Source of the DNA: Polyangiaceae bacterium
GTDB lineage: Bacteria > Myxococcota_A > Polyangia > Polyangiales > Polyangiaceae
Assembly: GCA_041389725.1 (NCBI GenBank)
Contig: JAWKRG010000014.1
Span: 186,001 to 250,000 of the forward strand
DNA: 64,000 nt
Direction: 5' to 3'
The translations under genes were made by a program, and so were the position numbers. Positions 7,745 through 15,708 of this stretch are shown here, piece by piece. The notes below the pieces were generated by a model, which did no database searches, had not been told where the DNA came from, and saw nothing but the letters and a program-made list of their open reading frames with translations. Within the stretch, counting starts at the first letter, position 1; every line of letters begins with the position of its first letter.

Positions 7745-8536
7745 ATGGCAGAAGCAGGAGCAGCACCGGCAACGGCGACGGGCCGCCATCAGAGGCAGCT
7801 GAAGAACTACCTGCTCGATTCGCACTTCCAGCTGAAGTACACCGGCTACCTGGTGCTGATCGCCGTCGTGCTCAGCGCGGCCCTAGGCTTCGCTCTGTGG
7901 CGCACCAGCCGCTCGGTGATTGCACAAAGCCACGAGGCCGTTCACCAGGGAGAGCAAGTCGTCGACCTGGGTCGCGAGGTCGTCACCGAGAGTCAGAAGG
8001 TCAGCGCCGTGGTCCAGATGAACATCGTCAAGGACCCGGTGTACAGTGACAATCCTGCCCTCCTCGACGCCTTCAAGACCGACGCAGCGAAGCAGGACGA
8101 GCGCTTGCGCAAACAGCAGAAGGCCCTCGAGGAACAAGCGGCTTCCCTCAAGGCTCAGTCGGGGGCGTTGGCCGATCGCCAGCGTTCCATGTTCACCAGT
8201 CTGCTCTTGGTGTTCAGCTTGCTGGTGGTGGGCATCGGCTTCGCTGGCATCGTGGTCACGCACAAGGTGGCCGGCCCCATCTTCAAGATGAAGCGACAGA
8301 TCCGCGAACTCGGTGATGGTAGCCTCAAGGTGCCCTTCGGCTTGCGCAAGGGAGACGAGTTGGTCGACTTCTTCGAGACCTTCCGTCAAACGGTGCGCAA
8401 GCTTCGAGAGCGTGAGGAACAGAACCTGGAGCTGGTGAACGATGCCCTCAAAGGCTTGGACGCCGACAAGAACTCCGACGAGGTTGCGAAGCTGGAGCAG
8501 GTTCGCGACACCATGAAACAAGCCCTGGACGGGTGA
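7745..8536 (+). CDS. Two-helix membrane protein with HAMP-like domain
   Basis: A 263-residue protein. Transmembrane helix 1 is near residues 33-52 (YTGYLVLIAVVLSAALGFALW). It is followed by a periplasmic helical sensor-like stretch of about 100 residues rich in charged coiled coil (RLRKQQKALEEQAASLKAQ), then helix 2 (LLLVFSLLVVGIGFAGIVVT), then a HAMP-type linker beginning VAGPIFKMKRQIRELGDG. The C-terminal helix has no methyl-acceptor, kinase or cyclase domain, so the protein stops right after HAMP. The start at 7745 is set by a strong AGGAGAGAAGGA ribosome site; the longer frame from 7688 reads through it. It might be a stand-alone signalling adaptor or part of a chemosensory-like complex; the partner is not evident from the neighbours. 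Confidence 0.78.
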   Translation: MAEAGAAPATATGRHQRQLKNYLLDSHFQLKYTGYLVLIAVVLSAALGFALWRTSRSVIAQSHEAVHQGEQVVDLGREVVTESQKVSAVVQMNIVKDPVYSDNPALLDAFKTDAAKQDERLRKQQKALEEQAASLKAQSGALADRQRSMFTSLLLVFSLLVVGIGFAGIVVTHKVAGPIFKMKRQIRELGDGSLKVPFGLRKGDELVDFFETFRQTVRKLREREEQNLELVNDALKGLDADKNSDEVAKLEQVRDTMKQALDG

Positions 8537-8569
8537 TGCTGGGCTAGGGCTGGGTGGCAGGCGGGCCAA

Positions 8570-8584
8570 CCTGGTCCGACCAGG
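8570..8584. terminator. Small hairpin between convergent genes
   Basis: CCTGGT (8570-8575) and ACCAGG (8579-8584) form a 6-bp stem with a 3-base loop in the 75-bp gap between the converging HAMP gene and yraN. There is no T run, so the terminator function is only suggested by position. Confidence 0.35.
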
Positions 8585-8611
8585 CGGTGCGCCGGGCTGA
8601 ATGATCCTTCG

Positions 8612-8980
8612 CTAGAAGGCGGCGCGGACGTAGTCGATTTCGGCGCGCCCCTGACGGTCGAAGCGCACGCCAGCTGCGTCGAAGCGCATGCGGCGCACGC
8701 TGTCGTCGAAGCGGTAACGGTCCTTCCACAGACGCTGTCCCGCCCAACGCAACCGGCGACGCTTGGCATTGTCGATGCTGGCGAGGGGGCGCTGCCACGA
8801 GCGTCGTCCACGCAGTCGCACCTCGACGATGATGATCGTGTCGGCGTCGCGCGCCACCACGTCCAGCTCGAGGTGCCCGAGGCGAAGATTGGTCGCCACG
8901 ATGGCGATGCCGCGTTCCCTCAGGAACTCGGCAACCGCCTCTTCCGCTCGCCGGCCCCGCCCCCAGGGCGAATCGTCACT
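8612..8980 (-). CDS. yraN: YraN/UPF0102 family endonuclease-like protein; start or frame uncertain
   Basis: Members of this family have a PD-(D/E)XK-like nuclease fold and an ill-defined role. The conserved core is present: GRRAEEAVAEFLRERG at the start, then ELDVVARD with the acidic pair, then VEVRLR (family usually VEVKxR) and the IDNAKRRRLRWAG helix. The family start should be just before GRRAEE, but no ATG, GTG or TTG exists in this frame until 9145 and 9172, deep inside the upstream lipoprotein gene. A GTG at 8979, overlapping the upstream TGA, has ideal geometry but lies in another frame. Adding one G in the G-rich run (complement of 8955-8964) would join it to this frame. So either an indel disrupted the start, or translation begins inside the upstream gene. 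Confidence 0.72.
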   Translation of the reverse strand, partial: SDDSPWGRGRRAEEAVAEFLRERGIAIVATNLRLGHLELDVVARDADTIIIVEVRLRGRRSWQRPLASIDNAKRRRLRWAGQRLWKDRYRFDDSVRRMRFDAAGVRFDRQGRAEIDYVRAAF

Positions 8981-9638
8981 TGGTGGGCGGGTTCGCCCCG
9001 TTGCCGCCGCAGTAGTAGTCTTTCTGGTCGGGGTTGCTTCCGGCCAGACACTCGTTGCCTGCTTCGACGTTTTCCTTGTTGTAGGAAGTGCCGTCCTTGA
9101 TGCAGTAGAAGCCGGCGAGCTGGGAGCTGCCAAGCCCGAGGTCATCGAGGAGTTTCGAACAGGTGAATCCACTTGGGCAATCGCAGTAGCGCGCTCCGTC
9201 GTCGGTGCTGCCCGCCGCGTTCTTGCAGCGACAGGAGCAGTAGACCGACGAATCGGTCTGACGACGGACGAATTGCGGATTGACCTTCACGCTGATGCCG
9301 TCCGCCGTATCTTTGCCGCTGGTTCCGGGAATGCGGCACGCGGCTGGTTGCTCGGCTGCACCCGGGGTCTGGCTTGCGATCGCTTGTGCGGTCTGCTCAG
9401 TCTGGCCGTAGGGGCAGCTGACGCGACCCTGGAAGTGGTTCACCAGGCAGACGCGCGTCTCACACTGGAACGACTTGCTCTCGACGTTCACCTCGTCCGC
9501 CGAATACCCAGGAAACGTGGTCTGATACTCGTCTTCCGGAATGCAGGGGTCACCCACACCACCGGTCTCGCACCCCATCGAGAGGGCGCCGGCAGCAATG
9601 GCAAGGAGGTACCAGGGACTCGAAAACCGAGGCGTCAT
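8976..9638 (-). CDS. Cysteine-rich lipoprotein, function unknown
   Basis: A 220-residue protein starting MTPRFSSPWYLLAIAAGALSMGCETG, a lipoprotein signal with lipobox LSMGC, so it should be attached to a membrane after cleavage at Cys. The mature part has many cysteines (CIPEDEY, FQCETRVCLV, VSCPYGQ, YCSCRCKN, YCDCPSGFTCSKL, CLAGSN, YYCGG), implying several disulphides and an extracytoplasmic location. ATG 9638 is chosen because the signal peptide begins there; the open frame further upstream (to 9917) has no protein-like character. The stop codon overlaps a GTG that may be the original yraN start. No known domain was recognised. Confidence 0.78.
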   Translation of the reverse strand: MTPRFSSPWYLLAIAAGALSMGCETGGVGDPCIPEDEYQTTFPGYSADEVNVESKSFQCETRVCLVNHFQGRVSCPYGQTEQTAQAIASQTPGAAEQPAACRIPGTSGKDTADGISVKVNPQFVRRQTDSSVYCSCRCKNAAGSTDDGARYCDCPSGFTCSKLLDDLGLGSSQLAGFYCIKDGTSYNKENVEAGNECLAGSNPDQKDYYCGGNGANPPTK

Positions 9639-10067
9639 TCTTGGGCTTTCCGACTCGAAGGTTGGTGTCAATTTCGCCGTCAGCGGACCAAGACGGGCCG
9701 CAGGGCAAACGAACCGTAGTCGACCGCGCCGAGAGGCGTCAACGCGAATCCGACCCATGGATCCGCGGCCTTCGCGGGTATCAGGAACGCCGGGACGCAT
9801 CGCCTCCGCTCGCAGAGGATTGTTGCCAGACTGGATTTGCTCAGAGGCGTAATTTTGGAAGATGAACGGACGCCAATGTTCGCATCCGACTTTCTGTCGA
9901 AGAGTCGCGCTTGACAACGCTCGTCGCGCCTATCTAACATCGCCCCGGCCGCGCTGGTATCTATCGGTTCTCATTGATATTTTTTCGCTCCCCGTGGGCG
10001 GAATGGGGAGAAGCGGAGCGGTCGCCGCATCCACCACTAGCGCCTGAACTGTATCTAGAGAGGTTCC
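9639..10067. other. Divergent intergenic region upstream of the gliding cluster
   Basis: This 429-bp gap lies between the minus-strand lipoprotein gene and the first plus-strand gliding gene. It contains a strong-looking promoter near its right end (9911-9940) and a leader of about 120 bases. The leader includes a T-rich stretch (ATATTTTTTCGC near 9980) and an inverted repeat CTCCCC/GGGGAG a little downstream. Arginine-rich open frames in this gap look like non-coding shadows. Confidence 0.6.
9911..9940 (+). promoter_or_regulatory. Sigma-70-type promoter of the gliding cluster
   Basis: A perfect TTGACA -35 box (9911-9916) is followed by an AT-rich TATCTAACAT segment. TAACAT (9935-9940) is 18 bases away and TCTAAC (9933-9938) 16 bases away. 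The first gliding gene starts at 10068, giving a leader of about 120 bases. Confidence 0.55.
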
Positions 10068-11918
10068 ATGTTGCGAAAGCGCGTTGTCGCCATCTGCTTC
10101 TTGGCTGCCGCCGTCAGCGGTGTCGTCGTCACACATGACGCGGTTGCTCAAGAGGTCATCGATCTCGACGAGGAAGCAGCCAAGGCGAAACCAAAGCCCA
10201 AGCCAAAAGGTGGTGGCGGAGGAGCGAAGCCGAAAGCCAAACCTGCTGCCGGCAAAGGTAAAGGTGGAGATGCCAAAGGCGGTGACGCCAAGGGTGGCGA
10301 CGCCAAAGGTGGTGACGCCAAGGGCGGCGCGGGCGTCGACATCGATCTCGATGAAGATGCACCCGCGCAGCAAGGTCCAGTCGTCGCAGGCCAGATGACC
10401 GAAGAGGCAGCTGCCGCGAAGAAGCTCTTCGAGCGTGAGCGCTGGAGCGAAGCGGCGCAAGCCCTCTATCGGGTCGTGAACGGTGAGACCGGCGACGACG
10501 CCGGCAACAAGCAAAACGCCCAGTATTACCTGGCGATTTCGCTGTATCGCCTGAAGTTCTATCAGGCCAGCTACGCGATCTTCAGTGTGGTTGCCGACAA
10601 CAAATTCCACCTGAAGTTCAAGGACACGCTGCTGTGGCTGGCGAAGCTCGCCACGCAGTTGCCGGAGCCTGCGGACATCATCGAGCGCGTCGGCAAGTAC
10701 AGCGATCAAGAGATCGCTCGCTTCAACAACGACCAGCAGCGCGACCTGTACTGGCAGCTGAACTACATGCTCGGCCGCTACAAGTACCGCAACCGTCAGT
10801 ACGAAGAAGCGATCCGCTTGTTCCAGAAGGTGGACCGCAAGAGCGAGTACTACGTCAAGTCGCAGTTCTTCACCGGCATCAGCTACGTCCAGCTGCGCAA
10901 GAGCGTGCCGGCGGTGCAAGCCTTCCAGCGCGTCGAGAAAGCGATCGAAGACGGTGTGACCGGAGTCGACGACGAAGCGCGCATGTCGGACCTCGCGTTC
11001 TTGTCGATGGCGCGCACCTACTACTCCGCGTCGATTCGGCTGGACCCGGAAACCAACGCCCCCAGCGTCGACGAGAAGAAGCTCAGCGCGGCGGTCAAGT
11101 ACTGGAACCTCATCGACGTCGCGAGCGAGTACTGGCTCGACGCCCTCTTCGAGCAGTCCTGGGCCTACTTCATGGCCGGCGACTATCCCCGCGCCTTGGG
11201 GAACATCCACACCCTGCAGTCGCCCTACTTCCCGAACTCTTTCTATCCGGAAGCGGACGTGCTCAAGGCCGTCATCTACTTCGCGAACTGCAATTATCAG
11301 GGCGCGACGACGGTGGTGGCTCGATTCAACAAGAAATACGTGCCGTTGAAGGACGAGCTCGAGAAAATCTTGAAGCGGTTCAAGGGTGCCAACCAAGAAG
11401 AACCGTTCTTCAAGTTTCTACTAGAGGTGCGAGAGGGCAAAGCCAGCCTGGATCCGAAGATCCGCCCCATCGTCGAGAACGCGCTCAGCGATCGTCAGCT
11501 GCTGCGCAACATCGAGTACGTCAAGCTCCTGGATGACGAGATCGGACGCTTCAAGAGCTCGCCCGGTCCTTTCCGCAGCTCGGCTCTCGGTCAGCAAGTA
11601 GATGACTCGCTGCGCCTGGCCCGCGAACTCGCCGTCCGGCAGGCCGGTGAGTTGGCCCTCTCTCGCTATCAACGCAACGTCGATGAGCTGAATGAGCACC
11701 TGCGAAACGGCGAGAAGATCCTCATCGACATCACCGCAGCCCAGCGCAACCTCCTCGACGAGAAGTTGGCGAAGGGCCAAGTCAGCAAAGCAGAATCGAA
11801 GATCTATGGTGTCGTCAAACCCGACGAGGAGCACGTGTTGTGGCCCTTCGACGGTGAGTATTGGCGCGACGAGCTCGGGTTCTACCGTCAGGTGGTCGAG
11901 TCGGCATGTGGGAGGTAA
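10068..11918 (+). CDS. gltC: Periplasmic TPR protein, candidate GltC of the gliding machinery
   Basis: A 616-residue protein with a signal peptide (VVAICFLAAAVSGVVVTHDAVAQ). Next comes a basic low-complexity linker: KPKPKPKGGGGGAKPKAKP, then about five KGGDA repeats, then an acidic DIDLDEDAP. From about residue 110 onward it is helical repeat (LFERERWSEAAQALYRVV, AQYYLAISLYRLKFYQAS, RNRQYEEAIRLFQKV), ending in a long coiled-coil region and a WPFDGEYWRDELGFY motif. In M. xanthus, GltC is a periplasmic TPR protein of similar size and architecture. The stop is 5 bp before GltD, so the two are probably translated together. ATG 10068 has GAGAGG upstream. The GltC identity is inferred from architecture and neighbours; the TPR/secreted call is firm. 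Confidence 0.75.
   Translation: MLRKRVVAICFLAAAVSGVVVTHDAVAQEVIDLDEEAAKAKPKPKPKGGGGGAKPKAKPAAGKGKGGDAKGGDAKGGDAKGGDAKGGAGVDIDLDEDAPAQQGPVVAGQMTEEAAAAKKLFERERWSEAAQALYRVVNGETGDDAGNKQNAQYYLAISLYRLKFYQASYAIFSVVADNKFHLKFKDTLLWLAKLATQLPEPADIIERVGKYSDQEIARFNNDQQRDLYWQLNYMLGRYKYRNRQYEEAIRLFQKVDRKSEYYVKSQFFTGISYVQLRKSVPAVQAFQRVEKAIEDGVTGVDDEARMSDLAFLSMARTYYSASIRLDPETNAPSVDEKKLSAAVKYWNLIDVASEYWLDALFEQSWAYFMAGDYPRALGNIHTLQSPYFPNSFYPEADVLKAVIYFANCNYQGATTVVARFNKKYVPLKDELEKILKRFKGANQEEPFFKFLLEVREGKASLDPKIRPIVENALSDRQLLRNIEYVKLLDDEIGRFKSSPGPFRSSALGQQVDDSLRLARELAVRQAGELALSRYQRNVDELNEHLRNGEKILIDITAAQRNLLDEKLAKGQVSKAESKIYGVVKPDEEHVLWPFDGEYWRDELGFYRQVVESACGR
10259..10330 (+). repeat. 15-bp in-frame tandem repeat coding for KGGDA
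   Basis: About five copies of a 15-base unit (AAAGGYGGYGAYGCC) follow each other within the linker of the GltC-like gene and encode KGGDA repeats. The unit is a multiple of three, so copy-number change would alter linker length without a frameshift. Confidence 0.8.
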
Positions 11919-11923
11919 TCAGG

Positions 11924-14900
11924 ATGAACGCACATAGCGCGTACTCGATCCTTGCGGCTTTGGTTGTCACGCTGAGCTTTGCTCAGGCGCGCGCCGCATC
12001 GTCGAGCGACAATCTTCCCAACTCCTGTGTAGGAGCGGAGGCCAACAAGAACTACAGCGAGTGCCCTGGCGGCCCGAGCAAGTTCGTCATCAAGTCGAAG
12101 CGCGGCGCCGCTTTCAAGAGCGCGCCTCCGCCTCGCGAGAAGAAGAGCTCGACCGAGACCAAGCCGAAGAATCCTGGTGAGTCGATGGCGGCGGGTCAGC
12201 GCGACACGCGCAAGACTCGCCTCAAGGCGCGCCAGCGTGCCTTGCTCATCACGGAGATTCAGGGATTGGAGCGGCTCTTCAAGCGCACGCCCAAGAAGTC
12301 TCCGGATCGACCTCAGCTGATCCGTCGTTTGGCGGAAGGCTACGTGGAGCTCGAGTCCGCAGCTCTGCGTGACCAGACCGGCGCCGAGATCAAAGCTCAG
12401 GATCTGAAGAAGAAGAACCCGAGCGCAGCCACCAAGGCCCGCCGAGACGCCTCGCAGGCCAAGAAGATCGTCGCTGCCGCACGCAAGAAGGCCATCGCGT
12501 ACTACACGCTGATGAAGAACGCTTACCCGAACTACTCGAAGCTGGACGAGGTGCTCTACTACCTCGCGTACGAGTATGAGCAGGCGGGCGACCTGACCAA
12601 CGCGCGCAAGGTCTACTACGAGCTGATCCAGAAGGCGCCGAAGTCGCCCTACATCCCGAACGCCTACCTGGCCTTCGGCGAGCTGTTCTTCGTGGAGGCG
12701 CAAGGCGACCCCAGCAAGTTCGACTTGGCTGCCGCTGCCTACAAGGAAGTGGTCAAGTACCCGCCACCCGACAACAAGGTGTTCGGCTACGCCCGCTACA
12801 AGCTCGCCTACGTGCACTGGAACAAGGGCGAATACGCGGAGGCGATGAACGAGTTCAAGAAGGTCATCGAGTTCGGCGACCAGTACACCCAGATCTCCGG
12901 CGCCCCCCAGCTCGCCAAGAGCGCGCGCCGTGACATGGTGCCGGTCTACGCCGCCAGCGGTGCGCCCGAGCGCGCCTACAACTTCTTCAAGCCTCTGTCC
13001 GGCGACAAGGGTGGCGAGACGAAGAAGACCATCGACATGCTGAACGACCTCGGTTTCGCCTACCTCGACACGGGTCACTACAAGGAAGGCATCGCCCTCT
13101 ATCGAGACCTGATGGGCCGCGACAAGGGCGACCGCTACTGCCACTACCAATCCCAGGTGACGGTTGCGACCCAGGCGACGCAGTCCTCCAACAAGGAAGC
13201 GATTCGCAAGGAGCTCGACCAGCAGCTATCCGTGCGCGGCGACTTCATCAAGGCCTCGCACTCCGCAAAGTCGAAGCAAGAGTGCTCCAACAAGACGGCA
13301 GAGCTCCTGTCCGAGACCGCCATGGCCTGGCACTTGGAGGCAGTAGGCTCGGGTGGTGTCCGCGGTACTGGTGACAAGAAGACGATGGACCTGGCCGCCT
13401 ATCTCTACAAGAAGGTGGGCGACAACTTCACCGCACAGGACTTCGCCAAGTTCGAGTTCCCGCGCATCGTGAAGTCCGACTGGCCGACGATCTACAAGAT
13501 CAAGTACGCCATGGCCGACTTGCTGTACTTCCAGGAGCGCTGGGACGAGTGCGGTCCTGCCTTCGACGCCGTGGTGGCTGAGGACCCGAAGGGCGAGAGC
13601 GCTGCAGAAGCCGCGTTTGCATCCGTGCTCTGCTACCAGAAGATGTACGACGCCATGTACAAGGGGCAGGCCGACCGCAAGGGCAAGGGCCTGGGGCCGA
13701 CCGGCGCCGGTGGCGACAAGGACAAGGACAAGAAGAGCGAGTGGGAGAAGTTCAAGCCCAAGCCCTTCAGTGACACCCAGAAGGGAATGATCACCGCCTT
13801 CAACCGCTACGTCTGCTACATCCAGCCGCCCAAGGGCGACAAGCAGGCCGAAGAGCAGTACGTCGAGGTGAAGTTCGCCCGCGCTCGTACCTACTACGAG
13901 GCGCAGCACTGGGAGGAAGCGGCCCTCGGCTTCCGGGACGTCGCGCTCAATCACTCCGATCACGACGCCGGCGTGTACGCAGCCAACCTCTACCTCGAGG
14001 CGCTCAACGTGCTCGGCTCCAAGGCGGAGCCCCCGCGTCCCTCTTGCTTCGACGGCATGGCCGGCGACGTACCCAAGTTCCTCAAGCTGTACTGCGAAGG
14101 CAAGAAGGCCGAGGACAACAAGGAGAGCTGCGAGTTGCTCTCCCGCATTCAGTTCGACATCTTGCGCTTGCGCGCGCAAAAGCTCGTCGAGCTAGCGGAC
14201 AGCCAGGCCGAGAAGAACAACTTCAAGGACGCCCTCGACAACTACCGCAAGGGTGGCGACGAGTACCTGGAGCTGTGGCGCACCTACTGCGAAGGCCCCT
14301 TGGGCAGTGGCGAGAAGCCGAAGCAGTGCGAGAACGCGCACGAAATCGTCTACAACATGGCGCGCGCCTATCAGGCCGGGCGCTTGCTGGCGAAGTCGAT
14401 TCAGGCGCGTCTCATCCTGCTCAATCCCAAGTACGGGCTGGAAAAGACCGACTTGGCGCAGAAAGCGACCTACGAAATCGGCGGCAACTACCAGGCCATC
14501 GCCGTCTACGATCGCGCGGCGGAATTCTTCGAGCGCTACGTCGAGCAGACCTGCAAGAAGCTGCGCAAGTGCGGCGAGTTTGCGGACCAAGCCCTGAGCG
14601 ACGCCGTGGTGCTTCGACTGGGTCTGGGTCAGGACGACAAGGCCATCGATGACGCCAACGACTTCAACCGTTACTTCGGCGCACGCAAGCCGGACCAAGT
14701 CGCCCAGATCTCCTTCGCCGTCGCCGCACACTACGGCGAGAAGAAGGAATGGGAAAATGTGCGCAAGCGCTTGGGCGCATCGTTGCGTCAGATCGACTCC
14801 AAGGCCACCTTGGATGTGCGCTTGCAGGCCCATGCGCTGCTGGGCCGCGCCTACTCCAACATGAACAGCCGCCAAGCCGGGACCGAGTACGGCAAGGTGG

Positions 14901-15640
14901 TCGCGTTGTGGAAGAATCCCTCCGCGGCCGTGTCCGAGATCGAAAAGGGCGAGGGCGACGCTGGCGCGAAGCAGCGCCGCTTGGGGCGTGCACTGGAAGC
15001 CGTCGGCGAGGCGACCTTCTACTTTGCCGAGCAGAAGAAGGCGAAGGTGGATGCCGTCAAGTTCCCGGTCTTCAATGGCCCCAGCACCAAGGAAGCAGTG
15101 CTCAAGCACATCAACGAGAAGGTCAAGGACTGGATCGGCAAGAAGCGACCCCTGATCGACGACGCTTCGAAGGAATACAAGAAGATCGTCGACCTGCAGC
15201 CCGTGCCCCCGCCACGCTGGGTCATCGCTGCGGGTTCCCGCGTCGGTGAGATGTGGGGTCAATTCGTCGACGAGTTCCGCGCCGCGCCGATCCCCGACTC
15301 GATCAAGAAGGACTACGAGTTGCGCACTGCGTACTACGGAGCCTTGGACGACGCCTCGGAGCCGCAGAAGCAGCAGGCAAAGAGCGCCTTCGAAATCTGC
15401 CTCGGCTACTCCGTCAAGTATCAGTACTGGGATCAGTACAGTCGTGCTTGTGAGGAGTGGCTCGCGAAGAACTACAAGGCCGACTACCACTTGATCGACG
15501 AGTTCCGGGGTGCACCGACCCGCGTCAACGACCCGTTGCGCGAGCAGGGGTACCCGCTGCGACTCGGCGGTGAGCCCTTGCCCACCATCGCTCCTCCCAA
15601 AGAACCGGAGAAGACACCCAAGAGCGAGGAAAAGAAGTGA
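11924..15640 (+). CDS. gltD: Large TPR gliding-motility protein GltD/AgmU-like
   Basis: A 1238-residue secreted protein with signal peptide (SILAALVVTLSFAQARA). A basic linker of about 80 residues precedes long arrays of TPR-like helical pairs: VLYYLAYEYEQAGDLTNARKVY, FGYARYKLAYVHWNKGEYAEA, YLDTGHYKEGIALYRDLM, VKFARARTYYEAQHWEEAA, YNMARAYQAGRLLAKSIQ. The C terminus is Pro/Glu/Lys-rich (EPEKTPKSEEKK). M. xanthus AgmU/GltD, a periplasmic TPR protein about 1200 residues long, matches in size, export and gene order (upstream of aglT). The start at 11924 has GGGAGG upstream; in-frame starts further up lie inside the previous gene. A 10-bp hairpin follows the stop. A role as scaffold between inner-membrane motor complex and outer membrane is inferred from M. 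xanthus. Confidence 0.82.
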   Translation: MNAHSAYSILAALVVTLSFAQARAASSSDNLPNSCVGAEANKNYSECPGGPSKFVIKSKRGAAFKSAPPPREKKSSTETKPKNPGESMAAGQRDTRKTRLKARQRALLITEIQGLERLFKRTPKKSPDRPQLIRRLAEGYVELESAALRDQTGAEIKAQDLKKKNPSAATKARRDASQAKKIVAAARKKAIAYYTLMKNAYPNYSKLDEVLYYLAYEYEQAGDLTNARKVYYELIQKAPKSPYIPNAYLAFGELFFVEAQGDPSKFDLAAAAYKEVVKYPPPDNKVFGYARYKLAYVHWNKGEYAEAMNEFKKVIEFGDQYTQISGAPQLAKSARRDMVPVYAASGAPERAYNFFKPLSGDKGGETKKTIDMLNDLGFAYLDTGHYKEGIALYRDLMGRDKGDRYCHYQSQVTVATQATQSSNKEAIRKELDQQLSVRGDFIKASHSAKSKQECSNKTAELLSETAMAWHLEAVGSGGVRGTGDKKTMDLAAYLYKKVGDNFTAQDFAKFEFPRIVKSDWPTIYKIKYAMADLLYFQERWDECGPAFDAVVAEDPKGESAAEAAFASVLCYQKMYDAMYKGQADRKGKGLGPTGAGGDKDKDKKSEWEKFKPKPFSDTQKGMITAFNRYVCYIQPPKGDKQAEEQYVEVKFARARTYYEAQHWEEAALGFRDVALNHSDHDAGVYAANLYLEALNVLGSKAEPPRPSCFDGMAGDVPKFLKLYCEGKKAEDNKESCELLSRIQFDILRLRAQKLVELADSQAEKNNFKDALDNYRKGGDEYLELWRTYCEGPLGSGEKPKQCENAHEIVYNMARAYQAGRLLAKSIQARLILLNPKYGLEKTDLAQKATYEIGGNYQAIAVYDRAAEFFERYVEQTCKKLRKCGEFADQALSDAVVLRLGLGQDDKAIDDANDFNRYFGARKPDQVAQISFAVAAHYGEKKEWENVRKRLGASLRQIDSKATLDVRLQAHALLGRAYSNMNSRQAGTEYGKVVALWKNPSAAVSEIEKGEGDAGAKQRRLGRALEAVGEATFYFAEQKKAKVDAVKFPVFNGPSTKEAVLKHINEKVKDWIGKKRPLIDDASKEYKKIVDLQPVPPPRWVIAAGSRVGEMWGQFVDEFRAAPIPDSIKKDYELRTAYYGALDDASEPQKQQAKSAFEICLGYSVKYQYWDQYSRACEEWLAKNYKADYHLIDEFRGAPTRVNDPLREQGYPLRLGGEPLPTIAPPKEPEKTPKSEEKK

Positions 15641-15647
15641 GGCGCGC

Positions 15648-15672
15648 GGGGTCGCCGCCCGCCGGCGACCCC
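15648..15672 (+). promoter_or_regulatory. Intercistronic 10-bp perfect hairpin between gltD and gltE
   Basis: GGGGTCGCCG (15648-15657) and CGGCGACCCC (15663-15672) form a perfect stem with a 5-base loop, 8 bases after the gltD stop and 36 bases before gltE. No T run follows, so it more likely attenuates or protects the mRNA than fully terminates it. Confidence 0.6.
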
Positions 15673-15708
15673 ACCTCACCCACCCGGATGTTTCGAGGAG
15701 ATTCCAAG

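Noticed and set aside
10259..10330. Possible CRISPR-like repeat
   Set aside because: The units are contiguous, without spacers, and code in frame for KGGDA.
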